A stretch of DNA of 64,000 nucleotides from Cyclobacterium jeungdonense (GTDB lineage: Bacteria; Bacteroidota; Bacteroidia; Cytophagales; Cyclobacteriaceae), in the NCBI RefSeq assembly GCF_010994275.1, contig NZ_WMCD01000001.1:1-64000 (forward strand), read 5' to 3'. Below, in pieces: positions 25,388 to 34,406 of this stretch (positions are counted from its first letter, which is position 1; every line of letters starts with the position of its first letter). Both the position numbers and the translations under genes were made by a program. Below the pieces are notes generated by a model. The model worked only from the letters and a program-made list of their open reading frames with translations. It did no database searches and was not told the origin of the DNA.

Positions 25388-26701
25388 ATGTCAAAATCAT
25401 ATTTCCCAACTATCGGAAAAATTAAATTTGAGGGCAGGGAGTCCAAGAATCCTCTTGCTTTCCGGTTTTATGACGAAAACCGGATCATTCAAGGAAAAAC
25501 CATGAAAGACCACTTTCGGTTTGCCATTGCCTATTGGCACAGCTTCTGTGGAACGGGGAACGATCCTTTTGGTCCGGGTACCCTGGTGCGGGAATGGGAT
25601 AAAGCATCTGACCCGATTCAGCGAGCAAAGGATAAAATGGACGCAGCCTTTGAATTCATAAGTAAAATAGGAGCTCCTTTCTACTGTTTTCACGATGTGG
25701 ATTTGATAGATGAAGGCGAAGATATCGCTACTTATGAAAAGCACATGCAGACTATTGTCGAATATGCAAAGCACAAGCAGCAGGAAACAGGCATTAAACT
25801 TCTTTGGGGCACGGCCAATGTGTTTAGTAACCCACGCTACATGAACGGTGCTGCTACCAATCCTGATTTCAATGTTTTGAGCCGGGCTGCCACCCAGGTC
25901 AAAAATGCCATTGATGCCACCATAGTACTGGGCGGCGAAAATTATGTTTTCTGGGGTGGAAGAGAGGGGTATATGTCCCTTCTGAATACAGATATGAAAC
26001 GTGAAACGGAGCATCTGGCCCAATTCCTCAGCATGGCAAGAGATTATGGTAGAAAGCAGGGTTTTAAGGGTACGTTCCTGATCGAACCCAAACCCATGGA
26101 GCCCACCAAGCATCAGTACGATTACGACGCGGCGACTGTCGTGGGATTTTTGAGGCACTATGGGTTGGATAAAGATTTCAAATTAAACATTGAAGTGAAT
26201 CATGCCACGCTGGCTGGACACACTTTTCAGCATGAGCTGCAGGTTGCACAGGATGCCGGTTTGTTGGGCAGTATAGATGCCAACAGAGGAGATTACCAAA
26301 ATGGATGGGATACAGACCAGTTTGCCATCAATCTTCAGGAACTGACCGAAGCCATGCTGGTATTGTTACAGGGGCCTGGGTTTACTACTGGTGGTGTAAA
26401 CTTTGATGCGAAGATCAGACGGAATTCCACCGATCTGGACGATCTGGTTCACGCACATGTAGGTAGCATGGATGCTTTTGCCAGAAGTTTACTCATTGCC
26501 AGTGAAATCATGGAAAAATCCGATTATCAGTTGCTTCGCAAAAGAAGGTATGCTTCGTATGACGGTGGCAAGGGCAAGGATTTTGAAGAAGGAAAACTTA
26601 GTCTGGAAGACCTGAGATCCCATGCGCTGGAAATGGGTGAGCCAGAGATGATCAGCGGTAAGCAAGAAATGTACGAAAATATCCTGAATCAATACATTTA
26701 A
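25388..26701 (+). CDS. xylA: xylose isomerase
   Basis: A 437-residue class II xylose isomerase that converts D-xylose to D-xylulose with divalent metals. Signature sequences are FCFHDVDL-type (here [12 protein letters not shown], about 97-108), [28 protein letters not shown] and [18 protein letters not shown]. Metal ligands are also seen in [18 protein letters not shown]. It is the last gene of the xylose operon and is closed by a very strong bidirectional terminator. No XylR-type regulator is adjacent. Confidence 0.97.
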   Translation: MSKSYFPTIGKIKFEGRESKNPLAFRFYDENRIIQGKTMKDHFRFAIAYWHSFCGTGNDPFGPGTLVREWDKASDPIQRAKDKMDAAFEFISKIGAPFYCFHDVDLIDEGEDIATYEKHMQTIVEYAKHKQQETGIKLLWGTANVFSNPRYMNGAATNPDFNVLSRAATQVKNAIDATIVLGGENYVFWGGREGYMSLLNTDMKRETEHLAQFLSMARDYGRKQGFKGTFLIEPKPMEPTKHQYDYDAATVVGFLRHYGLDKDFKLNIEVNHATLAGHTFQHELQVAQDAGLLGSIDANRGDYQNGWDTDQFAINLQELTEAMLVLLQGPGFTTGGVNFDAKIRRNSTDLDDLVHAHVGSMDAFARSLLIASEIMEKSDYQLLRKRRYASYDGGKGKDFEEGKLSLEDLRSHALEMGEPEMISGKQEMYENILNQYI

Positions 26702-26716
26702 GCCTACCAAACTTAC

Positions 26717-26760
26717 AAAACCAAAACGGCTTCCCTTGATGAGAAGCCGTTTTGGTTTTT
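26717..26760. terminator. strong bidirectional terminator between xylA and uxaB
   Basis: A perfect 17-bp stem (26717-26733 with 26743-26759), 9-nt loop, A-rich on one side and T-run on the other. It serves both convergent operons. Confidence 0.92.
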
Positions 26761-26764
26761 TCCT

Positions 26765-28174
26765 TTATTCTTGGGCTAGTAATGCATTGATTTCTTTGAT
26801 CATTGCTTCACTGAGGCCGGGAACCAGATTCATGTCTTCATCCCAAAAATCAATTCTGGAAAGTACGCTCCCTACGAGGTCTTCCGGCGTTTTAATTTTC
26901 CATAGCTGATCGAAATAATGCAGGTTTTCTTCCTTATCCCTTAGAGGAATGGATTCCCCTTTGTAATGTCCTCTGTAGAATACCAACAGCGCCGCAAAGG
27001 CTTTACACAGGTTCGAGGGCAAGCGGTCCTTTTTTTGGATATACTCCAAAATCGAGGGGAGCACCCGTACCTTCCATTTTGCGATGGAATTCAAAGATAT
27101 ATCGATCAGCTTGTGTTTGATAAAAGGGTTTCTGAATCGATCCAGCACATCAGCAGCAAAAGGTTCTACCAGATCCGAAGACAAATCCATGGAGGGAATG
27201 ATTTCTTCAAAAATGGTTTTCTCTACAAATTGACTGGTTTTCGGGTCGTCCAACGCTTCTTTGACCAAGCGCTGCCCACTAAGATAGGCTACCGGCACCA
27301 TACTGGTATGGGCTCCGTTTAATATCCGTACTTTCCGCGTGCGGAAAGGACTTAAATCGTCTACAAATTTCACATTTAGACCAAGTTTCTCTACAGGAAA
27401 TGCCTCCGGAAGCCAATCTGGTCCTTCGATAGCCCAAAAGTGAAATGGCTCGGCCATAACCAGTTGGTCGTCTCTGAATCCAAGTTGCTGCTGTATCTTT
27501 GGTGCAGCCTCCACAGGAAATCCAGGCACGATGCGATCCACCAATGTGTTGCAAAAAAAATTGTACTTAACCAGCCAATCTTCAAAGGATCCAGGCAGGT
27601 CCCAGAGATTGACATACCTGAGGACATTTTCTTTGAGCTTATCCCCATTGGCTTCCACTAGTTCACAAGGTAAAATTACCAGCCCTTTTTCAGGGTCTCC
27701 CTTGAAATGCGTAAAACGTTGGTAAAGCATGGCGGTCAGTTTTCCCGGAAAAGCATCGGGTGTCAGCGTTCGGTCCTTGTCTTTTTCTTCAAAATAAATC
27801 CCGGCTTCGGTAGTATTGGAAAAGACAAACTCCAATTCGGGCTCGTTTCCCAAAGCCAGGAAGGCCGGATAATCAATATGGGGATTAATGGCACCTCTAA
27901 CGCACTGAATCAACCTGTTTTCCTCAATAATTTGCCCTTTTTGGAAGCCTCTGGTAAGCAGGTGATACAGGCCTTCCTGGGCATTTATCCCGGCGGCGGG
28001 TTTGCGGCTGTGTACCTGTACCATTTGAATGTCACCATTGAAATCGACTTTTTCGTTTAGCAGGTCTACCATCCAATCAGCAAATCCTCTCAAAAAATTA
28101 CCTGTACCAAACTGCACAATTTTTAAAGGTCTTGTCTGGTCGGAGGGAATGTTTTTTCTGTGTAAAGGTTTCAT
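26765..28174 (-). CDS. uxaB: tagaturonate reductase (altronate oxidoreductase)
   Basis: A 469-residue polyol-type NAD-dependent dehydrogenase closely matching UxaB. It reduces D-tagaturonate to D-altronate in galacturonate catabolism. Shared features with E. coli UxaB are IVQFGTGNFLRGFADWMVDL at the N terminus, FVFSNTTEAGI, IILPCELI-type (LVILPCELVEANGD), FCNTLVDRIVPG, and VRILNGAHTSMVPVAYLSGQ with the catalytic lysine region before it. It is co-transcribed behind a LacI-type regulator with only 3 bp between the genes. The isomerase UxaC and dehydratase UxaA are not in the window. Confidence 0.93.
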   Translation of the reverse strand: MKPLHRKNIPSDQTRPLKIVQFGTGNFLRGFADWMVDLLNEKVDFNGDIQMVQVHSRKPAAGINAQEGLYHLLTRGFQKGQIIEENRLIQCVRGAINPHIDYPAFLALGNEPELEFVFSNTTEAGIYFEEKDKDRTLTPDAFPGKLTAMLYQRFTHFKGDPEKGLVILPCELVEANGDKLKENVLRYVNLWDLPGSFEDWLVKYNFFCNTLVDRIVPGFPVEAAPKIQQQLGFRDDQLVMAEPFHFWAIEGPDWLPEAFPVEKLGLNVKFVDDLSPFRTRKVRILNGAHTSMVPVAYLSGQRLVKEALDDPKTSQFVEKTIFEEIIPSMDLSSDLVEPFAADVLDRFRNPFIKHKLIDISLNSIAKWKVRVLPSILEYIQKKDRLPSNLCKAFAALLVFYRGHYKGESIPLRDKEENLHYFDQLWKIKTPEDLVGSVLSRIDFWDEDMNLVPGLSEAMIKEINALLAQE

Positions 28175-28177
28175 AAA

Positions 28178-29242
28178 TTAATTCGGATTAGTTGAGTTAG
28201 TATTAAGTTGGATATTTGGAATTCTGCTGGAGGAGGTTCGGATAATCAGGTTAGCTTCCAGGGTTTTTTTTATCATGGGTTTCGGCTTGTGATCCCCATT
28301 TATCATTTCAAAAAACAGGGCAGCAGAATTCTCACCAATTGAAATGGCCTTTTGATCGACCGTGCTGAGTGCAGGTTCAGTAAATTCCGTAAAGGGTTCA
28401 TTACTGAAGCCAATCAAACCCACTTCCTGAGGGATCTTAACATGGTTTTTTTTCAATTCCTGCAAGGCGCCTACAATCGCATAATCACTTGCCGAAAAGA
28501 TGGCATCAAATCCAAAGCCCTGATCCAAAAGATATCGCGCACTAGTTCTGCCTCCATCCAACTGCATATTGCTTTCTACTACCATCTTTTCATCAAATTG
28601 TATACCATTATCCAGTAATGCCTGGGTATAACCGCGCAACCTTTCCTGATAAATTTTTATTTTCATATGGCTGGTAAAATGAGCGATGTGGCGGTATCCC
28701 TGTTGGATAAGATGATTTGTCGCTTGATAGGCAGATGAATAGTCATCGATCACTACCTGATTCACTTCCAGTTCGTCGGTGGTTCGGTCAAAAAACACCA
28801 ATGGAATTCCTTTTTGAATGACAGACTCAAAATGGGAAAAAGAATGCGTGTTTTTTCCCAGCGAGACCATGATTCCATCCACGCGGGCATCCAATAGGGC
28901 ATCAATTGTTTCAACCTCTTTTTTATAATCGTCATATGATTGGCTGATCATGACTTTGTAATCACGAGCATTGGCATATTCTTCAATCCCGCGGACAATA
29001 GAAGAGAAAAAATTCCGGTTGATGGTTGGAACAATTATGCCAATAAGCTTACTTTTTCCGTGACGGAGTGCTGCTGCAATTCGATTGGGTTTGTAATTGA
29101 TAGCCTTGGCGGCTTCTAAAACCATTTTTTTTGTGGCAGGGCTTATTCTGGGATGATTGTTCAAAGCCCTTGAAACTGTGGAGGCGGTGACCCCAATCTC
29201 CATTGCAATATCATGAATGGTAATTTTTTCTTTTTTTTTCAT
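28178..29242 (-). CDS. LacI/GalR-family transcriptional regulator
   Basis: A 354-residue LacI-family regulator. The N-terminal DNA-binding headpiece reads ITIHDIAMEIGVTASTVSRA, followed by the hinge helix around NRIAAALRHGKS. The rest is a periplasmic-binding-protein-like sugar domain (IGIIVPTINRNFFSSIVRGI). I start at ATG 29242, which gives the usual 6-residue lead before the headpiece; an upstream ATG at 29326 would add 28 residues without similarity. It is upstream of uxaB in the same operon and divergent from the exported oxidoreductase/esterase operon. Two AAACCGTTT sites lie in the shared upstream region. It probably represses both sides in response to a sugar acid or glycan product. 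Confidence 0.92.
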   Translation of the reverse strand: MKKKEKITIHDIAMEIGVTASTVSRALNNHPRISPATKKMVLEAAKAINYKPNRIAAALRHGKSKLIGIIVPTINRNFFSSIVRGIEEYANARDYKVMISQSYDDYKKEVETIDALLDARVDGIMVSLGKNTHSFSHFESVIQKGIPLVFFDRTTDELEVNQVVIDDYSSAYQATNHLIQQGYRHIAHFTSHMKIKIYQERLRGYTQALLDNGIQFDEKMVVESNMQLDGGRTSARYLLDQGFGFDAIFSASDYAIVGALQELKKNHVKIPQEVGLIGFSNEPFTEFTEPALSTVDQKAISIGENSAALFFEMINGDHKPKPMIKKTLEANLIIRTSSSRIPNIQLNTNSTNPN

Positions 29243-29279
29243 TGGGCATTCTAGAAAACCGTAACTAGCAAAACAGCCC

Positions 29280-29293
29280 TGAAACCGTTTAAA
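29280..29293. promoter_or_regulatory. candidate LacI-family operator 1
   Basis: TGAAACCGTTTAAA matches the CcpA/LacI-type consensus TGNAANCGNTTNCA at all but one fixed position. Its core AAACCGTTT is repeated at 29387-29395. It lies just upstream of the lacI start. Confidence 0.55.
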
Positions 29294-29384
29294 ATGAATA
29301 TTAAGGAAATAATCCAGCAAATGCAATCGATTGCGCTATTATATGTTTTATTCTTTTGTGATATTCTTTATATTTAATCCTTTA

Positions 29385-29398
29385 TTAAACCGTTTTCC
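29385..29398. promoter_or_regulatory. candidate LacI-family operator 2
   Basis: TTAAACCGTTTTCC shares the 9-base core AAACCGTTT with the site at 29280. The cores are 105 bp apart, close to ten helical turns, which would suit looping between the two sites. It sits about 104 bp before the oxidoreductase start. Confidence 0.5.
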
Positions 29399-29501
29399 AT
29401 TTCTTATACAGAAAATGAAAGCACCATAGCAGTGAATACCATAAAAAGTACTGTATTAATTAATTAAATCTCATTAAACTTTAATATCTAAAGAAACACT
29501 T

Positions 29502-30914
29502 ATGAAATTCAATAGTAAATTTTGGTCACCTGTTGCTGCCTCAATTTTACTTTTATCCATCTCATGTTCCAACGAAAAAAATGTGGAAAAAGAAGTGAAA
29601 ACTACCTTTAACGGAGAAAAAAATGAAATCAAACTAGTAACCTTAGACCCGGGACATTTTCATGCCCATTTGGTAAAAAAATCCATGTACGAGCAGGTAG
29701 ATCCTAAAGTACATGTTTACGCACCAGGAGGACCGGAATTGCAGGCTTACCTGCAAGCAATTGAAAGTTATAATTCCCGGGAAGAAAACCCTACCAATTG
29801 GCAGTTGGAAGTATACACTGGGGATGATTACCTGGAGAAAATGATTCAGGAAAAGAAGGGAAATGTCATGGTTACTGCCGGTAATAACCGGGAGAAGACA
29901 GCTAACATTAAGGCTACTGTAGATGCTGGCTTTCATGTCCTGGCAGACAAACCTATGGCCATTGATGTAGCGGGGTTTGAATTGCTCAAAGAAGCTTTCG
30001 CTTCGGCCAATGAAAATAACGTGTTGCTCTATGACATTATGACGGAAAGGTTCGAAATATCCACCATTCTTCAACGTGAATTTTCCATGATTCCGGAAGT
30101 TTTCGGTACCCTGGTGGAAGGAAGCCTGGAGGATCCCGCCATTACCAAAGAAAGTGTGCACCATTTTTACAAGCAGGTTTCCGGCAAACCGTTGATTCGA
30201 CCCGCCTGGTTTTACGATGTGAGCCAGCAGGGAAATGGTATAGTGGATGTAACTACCCACCTGGTAGATTTGGTACAATGGGAAAGTTTCCCCGAAACAA
30301 TTATTGATTATGAGACCGATATTGAAATGCTTGAGGCCAGAAGATGGACCACAGATCTGACCATGGAGCAGTTTTCTCGTTCCACCGGCTTGGCATCCTA
30401 CCCGGATTACCTGCAAAGGGTGGTGGAAAACGACACACTAAAAGTGTATGGAAACGGTGAGATAAACTACAAGATCAATGGTATTCATGCCAGGGTATCC
30501 GTAATTTGGAACTATATCGCTCCGGAAGGGTCTGCCGATACCCATTATTCCATTATGAGAGGAACCAAATCTAACCTGGTGATCCGGCAGGATGCGGAAG
30601 AAAATTACACACCTGAATTGTATCTGGAACCAGTTGAAGGAGTCGATCCCGAAGCATTTGAAAGCACGGTACAGGAGCAAGTCTCCAAACTGGCAAGTAA
30701 ATTTAGTGGCCTGGATGTAGTGAAGGTGGAAGGGGAAAATTCCTGGCGGATAGTCATTCCTCAGGCTTTCCGTACCAGCCATGAAGATCATTTCAGGGAA
30801 GTAACGGAAGCTTACATCCAATACCTTACAGCGGGTAAATTGCCCGACTGGGAAGTTCCCAACATGCTGGCAAAATATTATGTCACTACCCGGGGGCTTG
30901 AATTGGCTCAATAA
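29502..30914 (+). CDS. lipoprotein oxidoreductase, Gfo/Idh/MocA-like with C-terminal putative oxidoreductase domain
   Basis: A 470-residue exported protein related to Gfo/Idh/MocA sugar dehydrogenases. The lipobox ISC makes Cys22 the lipid anchor, so the enzyme sits in the envelope and travels by Sec. The N-terminal Rossmann-like part starts LVTLDPGHFHAHLVKKSMYE (45-64), where the usual GxGxxG/A loop is replaced by a GHFHAH stretch. The lysine motif typical of the family is DKP at 149-151. The C-terminal beta domain carries TTHLVDLVQWE and the long region seen in Bacteroidota putative oxidoreductases. It is first in an operon with an esterase, a TIM-barrel protein and a second oxidoreductase. 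Whether it binds NAD is uncertain because of the altered glycine loop. Confidence 0.82.
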   Translation: MKFNSKFWSPVAASILLLSISCSNEKNVEKEVKTTFNGEKNEIKLVTLDPGHFHAHLVKKSMYEQVDPKVHVYAPGGPELQAYLQAIESYNSREENPTNWQLEVYTGDDYLEKMIQEKKGNVMVTAGNNREKTANIKATVDAGFHVLADKPMAIDVAGFELLKEAFASANENNVLLYDIMTERFEISTILQREFSMIPEVFGTLVEGSLEDPAITKESVHHFYKQVSGKPLIRPAWFYDVSQQGNGIVDVTTHLVDLVQWESFPETIIDYETDIEMLEARRWTTDLTMEQFSRSTGLASYPDYLQRVVENDTLKVYGNGEINYKINGIHARVSVIWNYIAPEGSADTHYSIMRGTKSNLVIRQDAEENYTPELYLEPVEGVDPEAFESTVQEQVSKLASKFSGLDVVKVEGENSWRIVIPQAFRTSHEDHFREVTEAYIQYLTAGKLPDWEVPNMLAKYYVTTRGLELAQ

Positions 30915-30925
30915 CTTGCAGCAGG

Positions 30926-32200
30926 ATGCACATGGAAAATGAAAGAAGAAAATTTATAAAGCAGGCAGGCCTTGCTGGGGTGGGTTTGGCAGGGGGAATC
31001 TCTTTCCCTGCTGCCCTGACTGGCTCCCCAGCCAAAACCCTTACGGAAATGAAGCGCGCCAAACAGAGTATTATAGGCCCTTATGGCCCTTGGTTGGATC
31101 AGGTAATGAAAAGGCAATTACCATCCCTCTCTTTTCGTAATGATTCGTTTACCGATTTGGACAAATGGAAGTCTCTTGCGCTGGGTCGGACCAAAGAAAG
31201 ACTGGGTATTCCGGTTTTGGGTGAGCTTCCCAGGGTGAAGATCCATGATTCCCACGTGTACGATGGGTTGCAGATAGAGGAAGTATCCTGGCAACTCCCC
31301 TATGGACGGCCTACCAAAGCACTCATTTTGAAACCGGAAGGGGCAACCGGTAAATTACCTGCTATCCTGGCTTTCCATGACCATGGTGGGAACAAGTATT
31401 TTGGCTTAAGGAAAATTACGAAAACGGGAAAAGAACAGCATGAACTGATGTCAAGCCATCAGGAACATTATTACGAAGGAAATGCATGGGCCAATGAAAT
31501 GGCCAAAAGAGGGTATGTGGTCATGGTATCGGATGCCTTTACCTTTGCCAGCAGGAGAGTGATGATGGAAGATGTTCCCGAAGATCAACGATCCGGACTG
31601 TCCGACAGGGATCCGGAAGCCCCTGAATCGATTGAAGCTTATAACCAATGGGCGGGTCAGCACGAACACGTAATGGCCAAATCGCTTTTTTGTGGTGGAA
31701 CTACTTGGCCGGGAGTGTTTTTTGCAGAAGATCAGATGGCATTGGACTTGCTTTTGGCTCGTCCGGATGTAGACGAAAAGAACGTAGGCTGTGGCGGATT
31801 ATCCGGAGGAGGACTTAGGACCGTCATGATGGCAGGGCTGGATCACCGGATTAAATGTGCCGTTTGCGTGGGATTTATGAGTACCTGGACCGATTTCCTT
31901 TTGAACAAATCTTATACCCATACCTGGATGACCTATATCCCCCGGTTGCCGGAGGAATTGGATTTTCCCGAAATCCTGGGCTTACGTGTCCCGCTACCTA
32001 CGCTGGTTTTAAATGACGAGCAGGATCAATTGTACACACTACCCGAAATGAAAAGGGCAGATTTGATTTTGCAGAAAATATTTGAAAAGGCAGGGGCAAC
32101 GAATAGTTACAAGGCTTCCTATTACCCTGGGCCACATAAATTTGATCAGGCAATGCAGCAGGAAGCTTTTTCCTGGTGGGATAAATGGCTGAAAACCTAA
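30926..32200 (+). CDS. Tat-exported alpha/beta hydrolase, acetyl-xylan-esterase/dienelactone-hydrolase-like
   Basis: A 424-residue alpha/beta hydrolase with an N-terminal twin-arginine signal (ERRKFIKQAGLAGVGLAGG). The nucleophile elbow is GLSGG with Ser293, the acid is probably Asp367 (NDEQD) and the base His404 (YPGPHKF). Large hydrolases of this type in Bacteroidota and Planctomycetes are annotated as acetyl-xylan-esterase-like. It follows the lipoprotein oxidoreductase by 11 bp. It probably removes acetyl or other ester groups from a glycan or oligosaccharide in the periplasm. ATG 30932 is an equally possible start. Confidence 0.82.
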   Translation: MHMENERRKFIKQAGLAGVGLAGGISFPAALTGSPAKTLTEMKRAKQSIIGPYGPWLDQVMKRQLPSLSFRNDSFTDLDKWKSLALGRTKERLGIPVLGELPRVKIHDSHVYDGLQIEEVSWQLPYGRPTKALILKPEGATGKLPAILAFHDHGGNKYFGLRKITKTGKEQHELMSSHQEHYYEGNAWANEMAKRGYVVMVSDAFTFASRRVMMEDVPEDQRSGLSDRDPEAPESIEAYNQWAGQHEHVMAKSLFCGGTTWPGVFFAEDQMALDLLLARPDVDEKNVGCGGLSGGGLRTVMMAGLDHRIKCAVCVGFMSTWTDFLLNKSYTHTWMTYIPRLPEELDFPEILGLRVPLPTLVLNDEQDQLYTLPEMKRADLILQKIFEKAGATNSYKASYYPGPHKFDQAMQQEAFSWWDKWLKT

Positions 32201-32210
32201 AAATAACTTC

Positions 32211-32270
32211 ATGAAATCGAGCATGACGAAAATCTCACACAGCGGGATGATTATGAAGCATGCGAGATTC
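32211..32270 (-). repeat. dispersed 60-bp intergenic repeat, copy B
   Basis: The reverse complement of this stretch matches 11212-11271 at 47 of 60 positions without gaps. It sits in the 101-bp gap between two esterase genes, and its presence explains why the open frame upstream of ATG 32302 is not coding. Confidence 0.75.
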
Positions 32271-32301
32271 CATATGGCCATTAAGAAACAATTATAAACA
32301 T

Positions 32302-33504
32302 ATGAAAAATAACCTGATTACTCGAATTTCAAGTGCCCTGCTGGTTTCCTTTTGTTGGCTAATGCTATCAATCACCACCGCGGATGCCCAAACAGAGATG
32401 GATGAGATGCTTTGTGTGGGTGCTCATTGGACAGAAGAGGAAGGAGCGGCATTTCTTCAAATGATGCGGGAAGAATACAAAAGTGAAAATGCCTGGGATA
32501 AACGGGTAAGAGCCATTCGAAAACAGATTTTGAAGGGAACGGGACTACAACGTATGCCTGAAAAAACCGCTCTGAATCCCATCATGGGTGAGGTGCGCGT
32601 ACACGAAGGCTATCAGGTGCAAAATGTGGCCTTTGAAAGCCTACCAGGAGTGTTTGTGACGGGAAGCGTATACATGCCTACGGAAGCTTCCGGAAAACTG
32701 CCCGGGATATTAAGTCCGCACGGACATTGGGACCAGGAAGGGGATGTAGGACGGTACCGGGCCGATGCCCAAAAACGATTCGCTTCCATGGCACGAATGG
32801 GAGCTATGGTCTTGGCGTACGATGCCGTCGGATATGGACAGCAGGAAGAGTTAGGGTGGGAGCACCGTGTTGATGGGGAAGTGCTCAAATTGCAATTATG
32901 GAATAGCATTCGAGGGGTTGATTTTATCCTTTCACTAGGTGCAGATCCTCAAAGGCTGGCCGTTACTGGTGCATCTGGTGGTGCCACCCAATCCTTTTTG
33001 CTGGCGGCGGTGGATGACCGTATCGACGTAGCTGCACCGGTGGTGATGGTTTCCGCTCATTTTTTTGGTGGTTGTGTGTGTGAAAGTGGCATGCCCATCC
33101 ACAAATCCAAAAACTTTCAAACCAATAATGTGGAAATTGCAGCTATGATTGCTCCCAAACCGTTGTTATTGGTCTCTGTGGGAGGGGATTGGACCAAAAA
33201 CACCCCGGAGGTAGAATATCCCCACATTCAATATATTTATAATCTGAAGGGAAAGCCTGAAATGGTGCAAAATGTTCATATTCCGGGAGATAATCACGGA
33301 TACGATGCCAAAAAGCGACAAGCGGTCTATCCTTTTCTGGCCAAACACCTCGGACTGGATCTTTCAAAAGCCTTGCATGCCGATGGTAGTTTAAATGAAG
33401 AGGACGTAGTGTTGGAAACGCAAGAGACCCTATATCCTTTTGATGACAATAACCCCTTTCCTGAAAGTGGGATTACCTCTATTTTTAATGTAAAATGGGA
33501 CTAG
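32302..33504 (+). CDS. secreted alpha/beta hydrolase, acetyl-xylan-esterase-like
   Basis: A 400-residue alpha/beta hydrolase with a Sec signal peptide ending at ADAQ (residues 27-30). The nucleophile elbow is VTGASGGATQ with Ser225, the likely acid Asp296 (GGDWTKN) and the base His332 (PGDNHGYD). Its sequence follows the same plan as the 35936 protein (LLGxGLxxMPEKTxLNP entry region, SPHGHWD oxyanion region) but is single-domain. I start at ATG 32302 because the signal peptide begins there and the preceding DNA is the repeat copy B. It overlaps or nearly touches the next gene. Probably a second, differently specific carbohydrate esterase. Confidence 0.85.
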   Translation: MKNNLITRISSALLVSFCWLMLSITTADAQTEMDEMLCVGAHWTEEEGAAFLQMMREEYKSENAWDKRVRAIRKQILKGTGLQRMPEKTALNPIMGEVRVHEGYQVQNVAFESLPGVFVTGSVYMPTEASGKLPGILSPHGHWDQEGDVGRYRADAQKRFASMARMGAMVLAYDAVGYGQQEELGWEHRVDGEVLKLQLWNSIRGVDFILSLGADPQRLAVTGASGGATQSFLLAAVDDRIDVAAPVVMVSAHFFGGCVCESGMPIHKSKNFQTNNVEIAAMIAPKPLLLVSVGGDWTKNTPEVEYPHIQYIYNLKGKPEMVQNVHIPGDNHGYDAKKRQAVYPFLAKHLGLDLSKALHADGSLNEEDVVLETQETLYPFDDNNPFPESGITSIFNVKWD

Positions 33505-33506
33505 AA

Positions 33507-34379
33507 ATGAATAACAAGCAAACCTACAGAAGGGATTTTCTTAAAAAGACCCTGATATCTGGATTAGCACTGAGTACGTTGGGAGCCTGGTCCGCCAAAG
33601 CTTCTTCCATGAAATTTGGCCTGGTGACTTATTTATGGGGGAAAGACTGGTCCTTACCTGAACTGATTGCCAACTGTGAAAAAACTGGGTATGAGGGAGT
33701 GGAATTGCGTACCGAACATGCCCATGGCGTAGAGGCACACCTGAACAAAAATGAAAGAAGGGAAGTGCGAAAACGGTTTGCGGATAGTCCTGTGACCTGT
33801 ATCGGGTATGGAAGTAATTTCGAATACCATAGTCCGGAGCCTGCTGTACTAATAGAAAACATTCAGCAAACCAAAGCATATATTCAACTTTGCCGGGACA
33901 TTGGTGCCACCGGGATCAAGGTAAAACCCAATACATTGCCGGAGGGGATTTCCCGCGAAAAAACCATTTCCCAAATTGCGAAGTCTCTCAGTGAAGTAGG
34001 AGATTTCGGCGCGGATCACGGGCAATTGATTCGGGTGGAAGTTCACGGACGAATTACCCAGCAGTTACCGGTGATGAAGGAAATATTTGATCAGGTAACT
34101 TCCTCAAATGTTAAAATCTGTTGGAACAGCAACGATACGGATCTGATGGATCCAGGCTTGGAAGCGAATTTTGCGATGGTAAAACACTGGCTGGGAGATA
34201 CCACTCACGTCCGAGCTTTCAATGAGAATTCCTATCCTTATCAGGAACTTTTCCGCCTATTAGAGGGGGCGGATTATCAGGGATGGGTATTGTTGGAAGC
34301 TCATAGTAATCCTGAGGACAAGATTGCGTCCATGCGAGAGCAAAAGGCCCTTTTTGAAGATTTTATAAAGAACATCTAA
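33507..34379 (+). CDS. Tat-exported TIM-barrel sugar isomerase/epimerase- or lyase-like protein
   Basis: A 290-residue xylose-isomerase-like TIM barrel (AP endonuclease family 2 fold). It has a twin-arginine signal YRRDFLKKTLISGLALSTLG. Likely metal ligands at strand ends are Glu178 (RVEVH), Asp210 (WNSND), His234 (THVR) and Glu264 (LLEAH), a complete E-D-H-E set. Export through Tat suggests that it folds with its metal in the cytoplasm and works in the periplasm. An ATG four codons upstream (33495) overlaps the previous stop; I prefer 33507. Its placement between esterases and a Gfo/Idh/MocA enzyme matches operons in which such proteins act on 3-keto-sugars as epimerases or beta-eliminating lyases. 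Confidence 0.85.
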   Translation: MNNKQTYRRDFLKKTLISGLALSTLGAWSAKASSMKFGLVTYLWGKDWSLPELIANCEKTGYEGVELRTEHAHGVEAHLNKNERREVRKRFADSPVTCIGYGSNFEYHSPEPAVLIENIQQTKAYIQLCRDIGATGIKVKPNTLPEGISREKTISQIAKSLSEVGDFGADHGQLIRVEVHGRITQQLPVMKEIFDQVTSSNVKICWNSNDTDLMDPGLEANFAMVKHWLGDTTHVRAFNENSYPYQELFRLLEGADYQGWVLLEAHSNPEDKIASMREQKALFEDFIKNI

Positions 34380-34406
34380 TTAAAAAAAAACAAACCTGAA
34401 ATAAAC

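Noticed and set aside
25397..26158. 253-codon open frame antisense to xylA
   Set aside because: Shadow of a strongly conserved gene; low-complexity composition without any family pattern.
29643..30416. 257-codon open frame antisense to the lipoprotein oxidoreductase
   Set aside because: Opposite-strand shadow with no recognisable domain or initiation signal.
32260..32301. Upstream extension of the secreted esterase
   Set aside because: The start of this extension lies in repeat copy B, and the signal peptide begins at ATG 32302.
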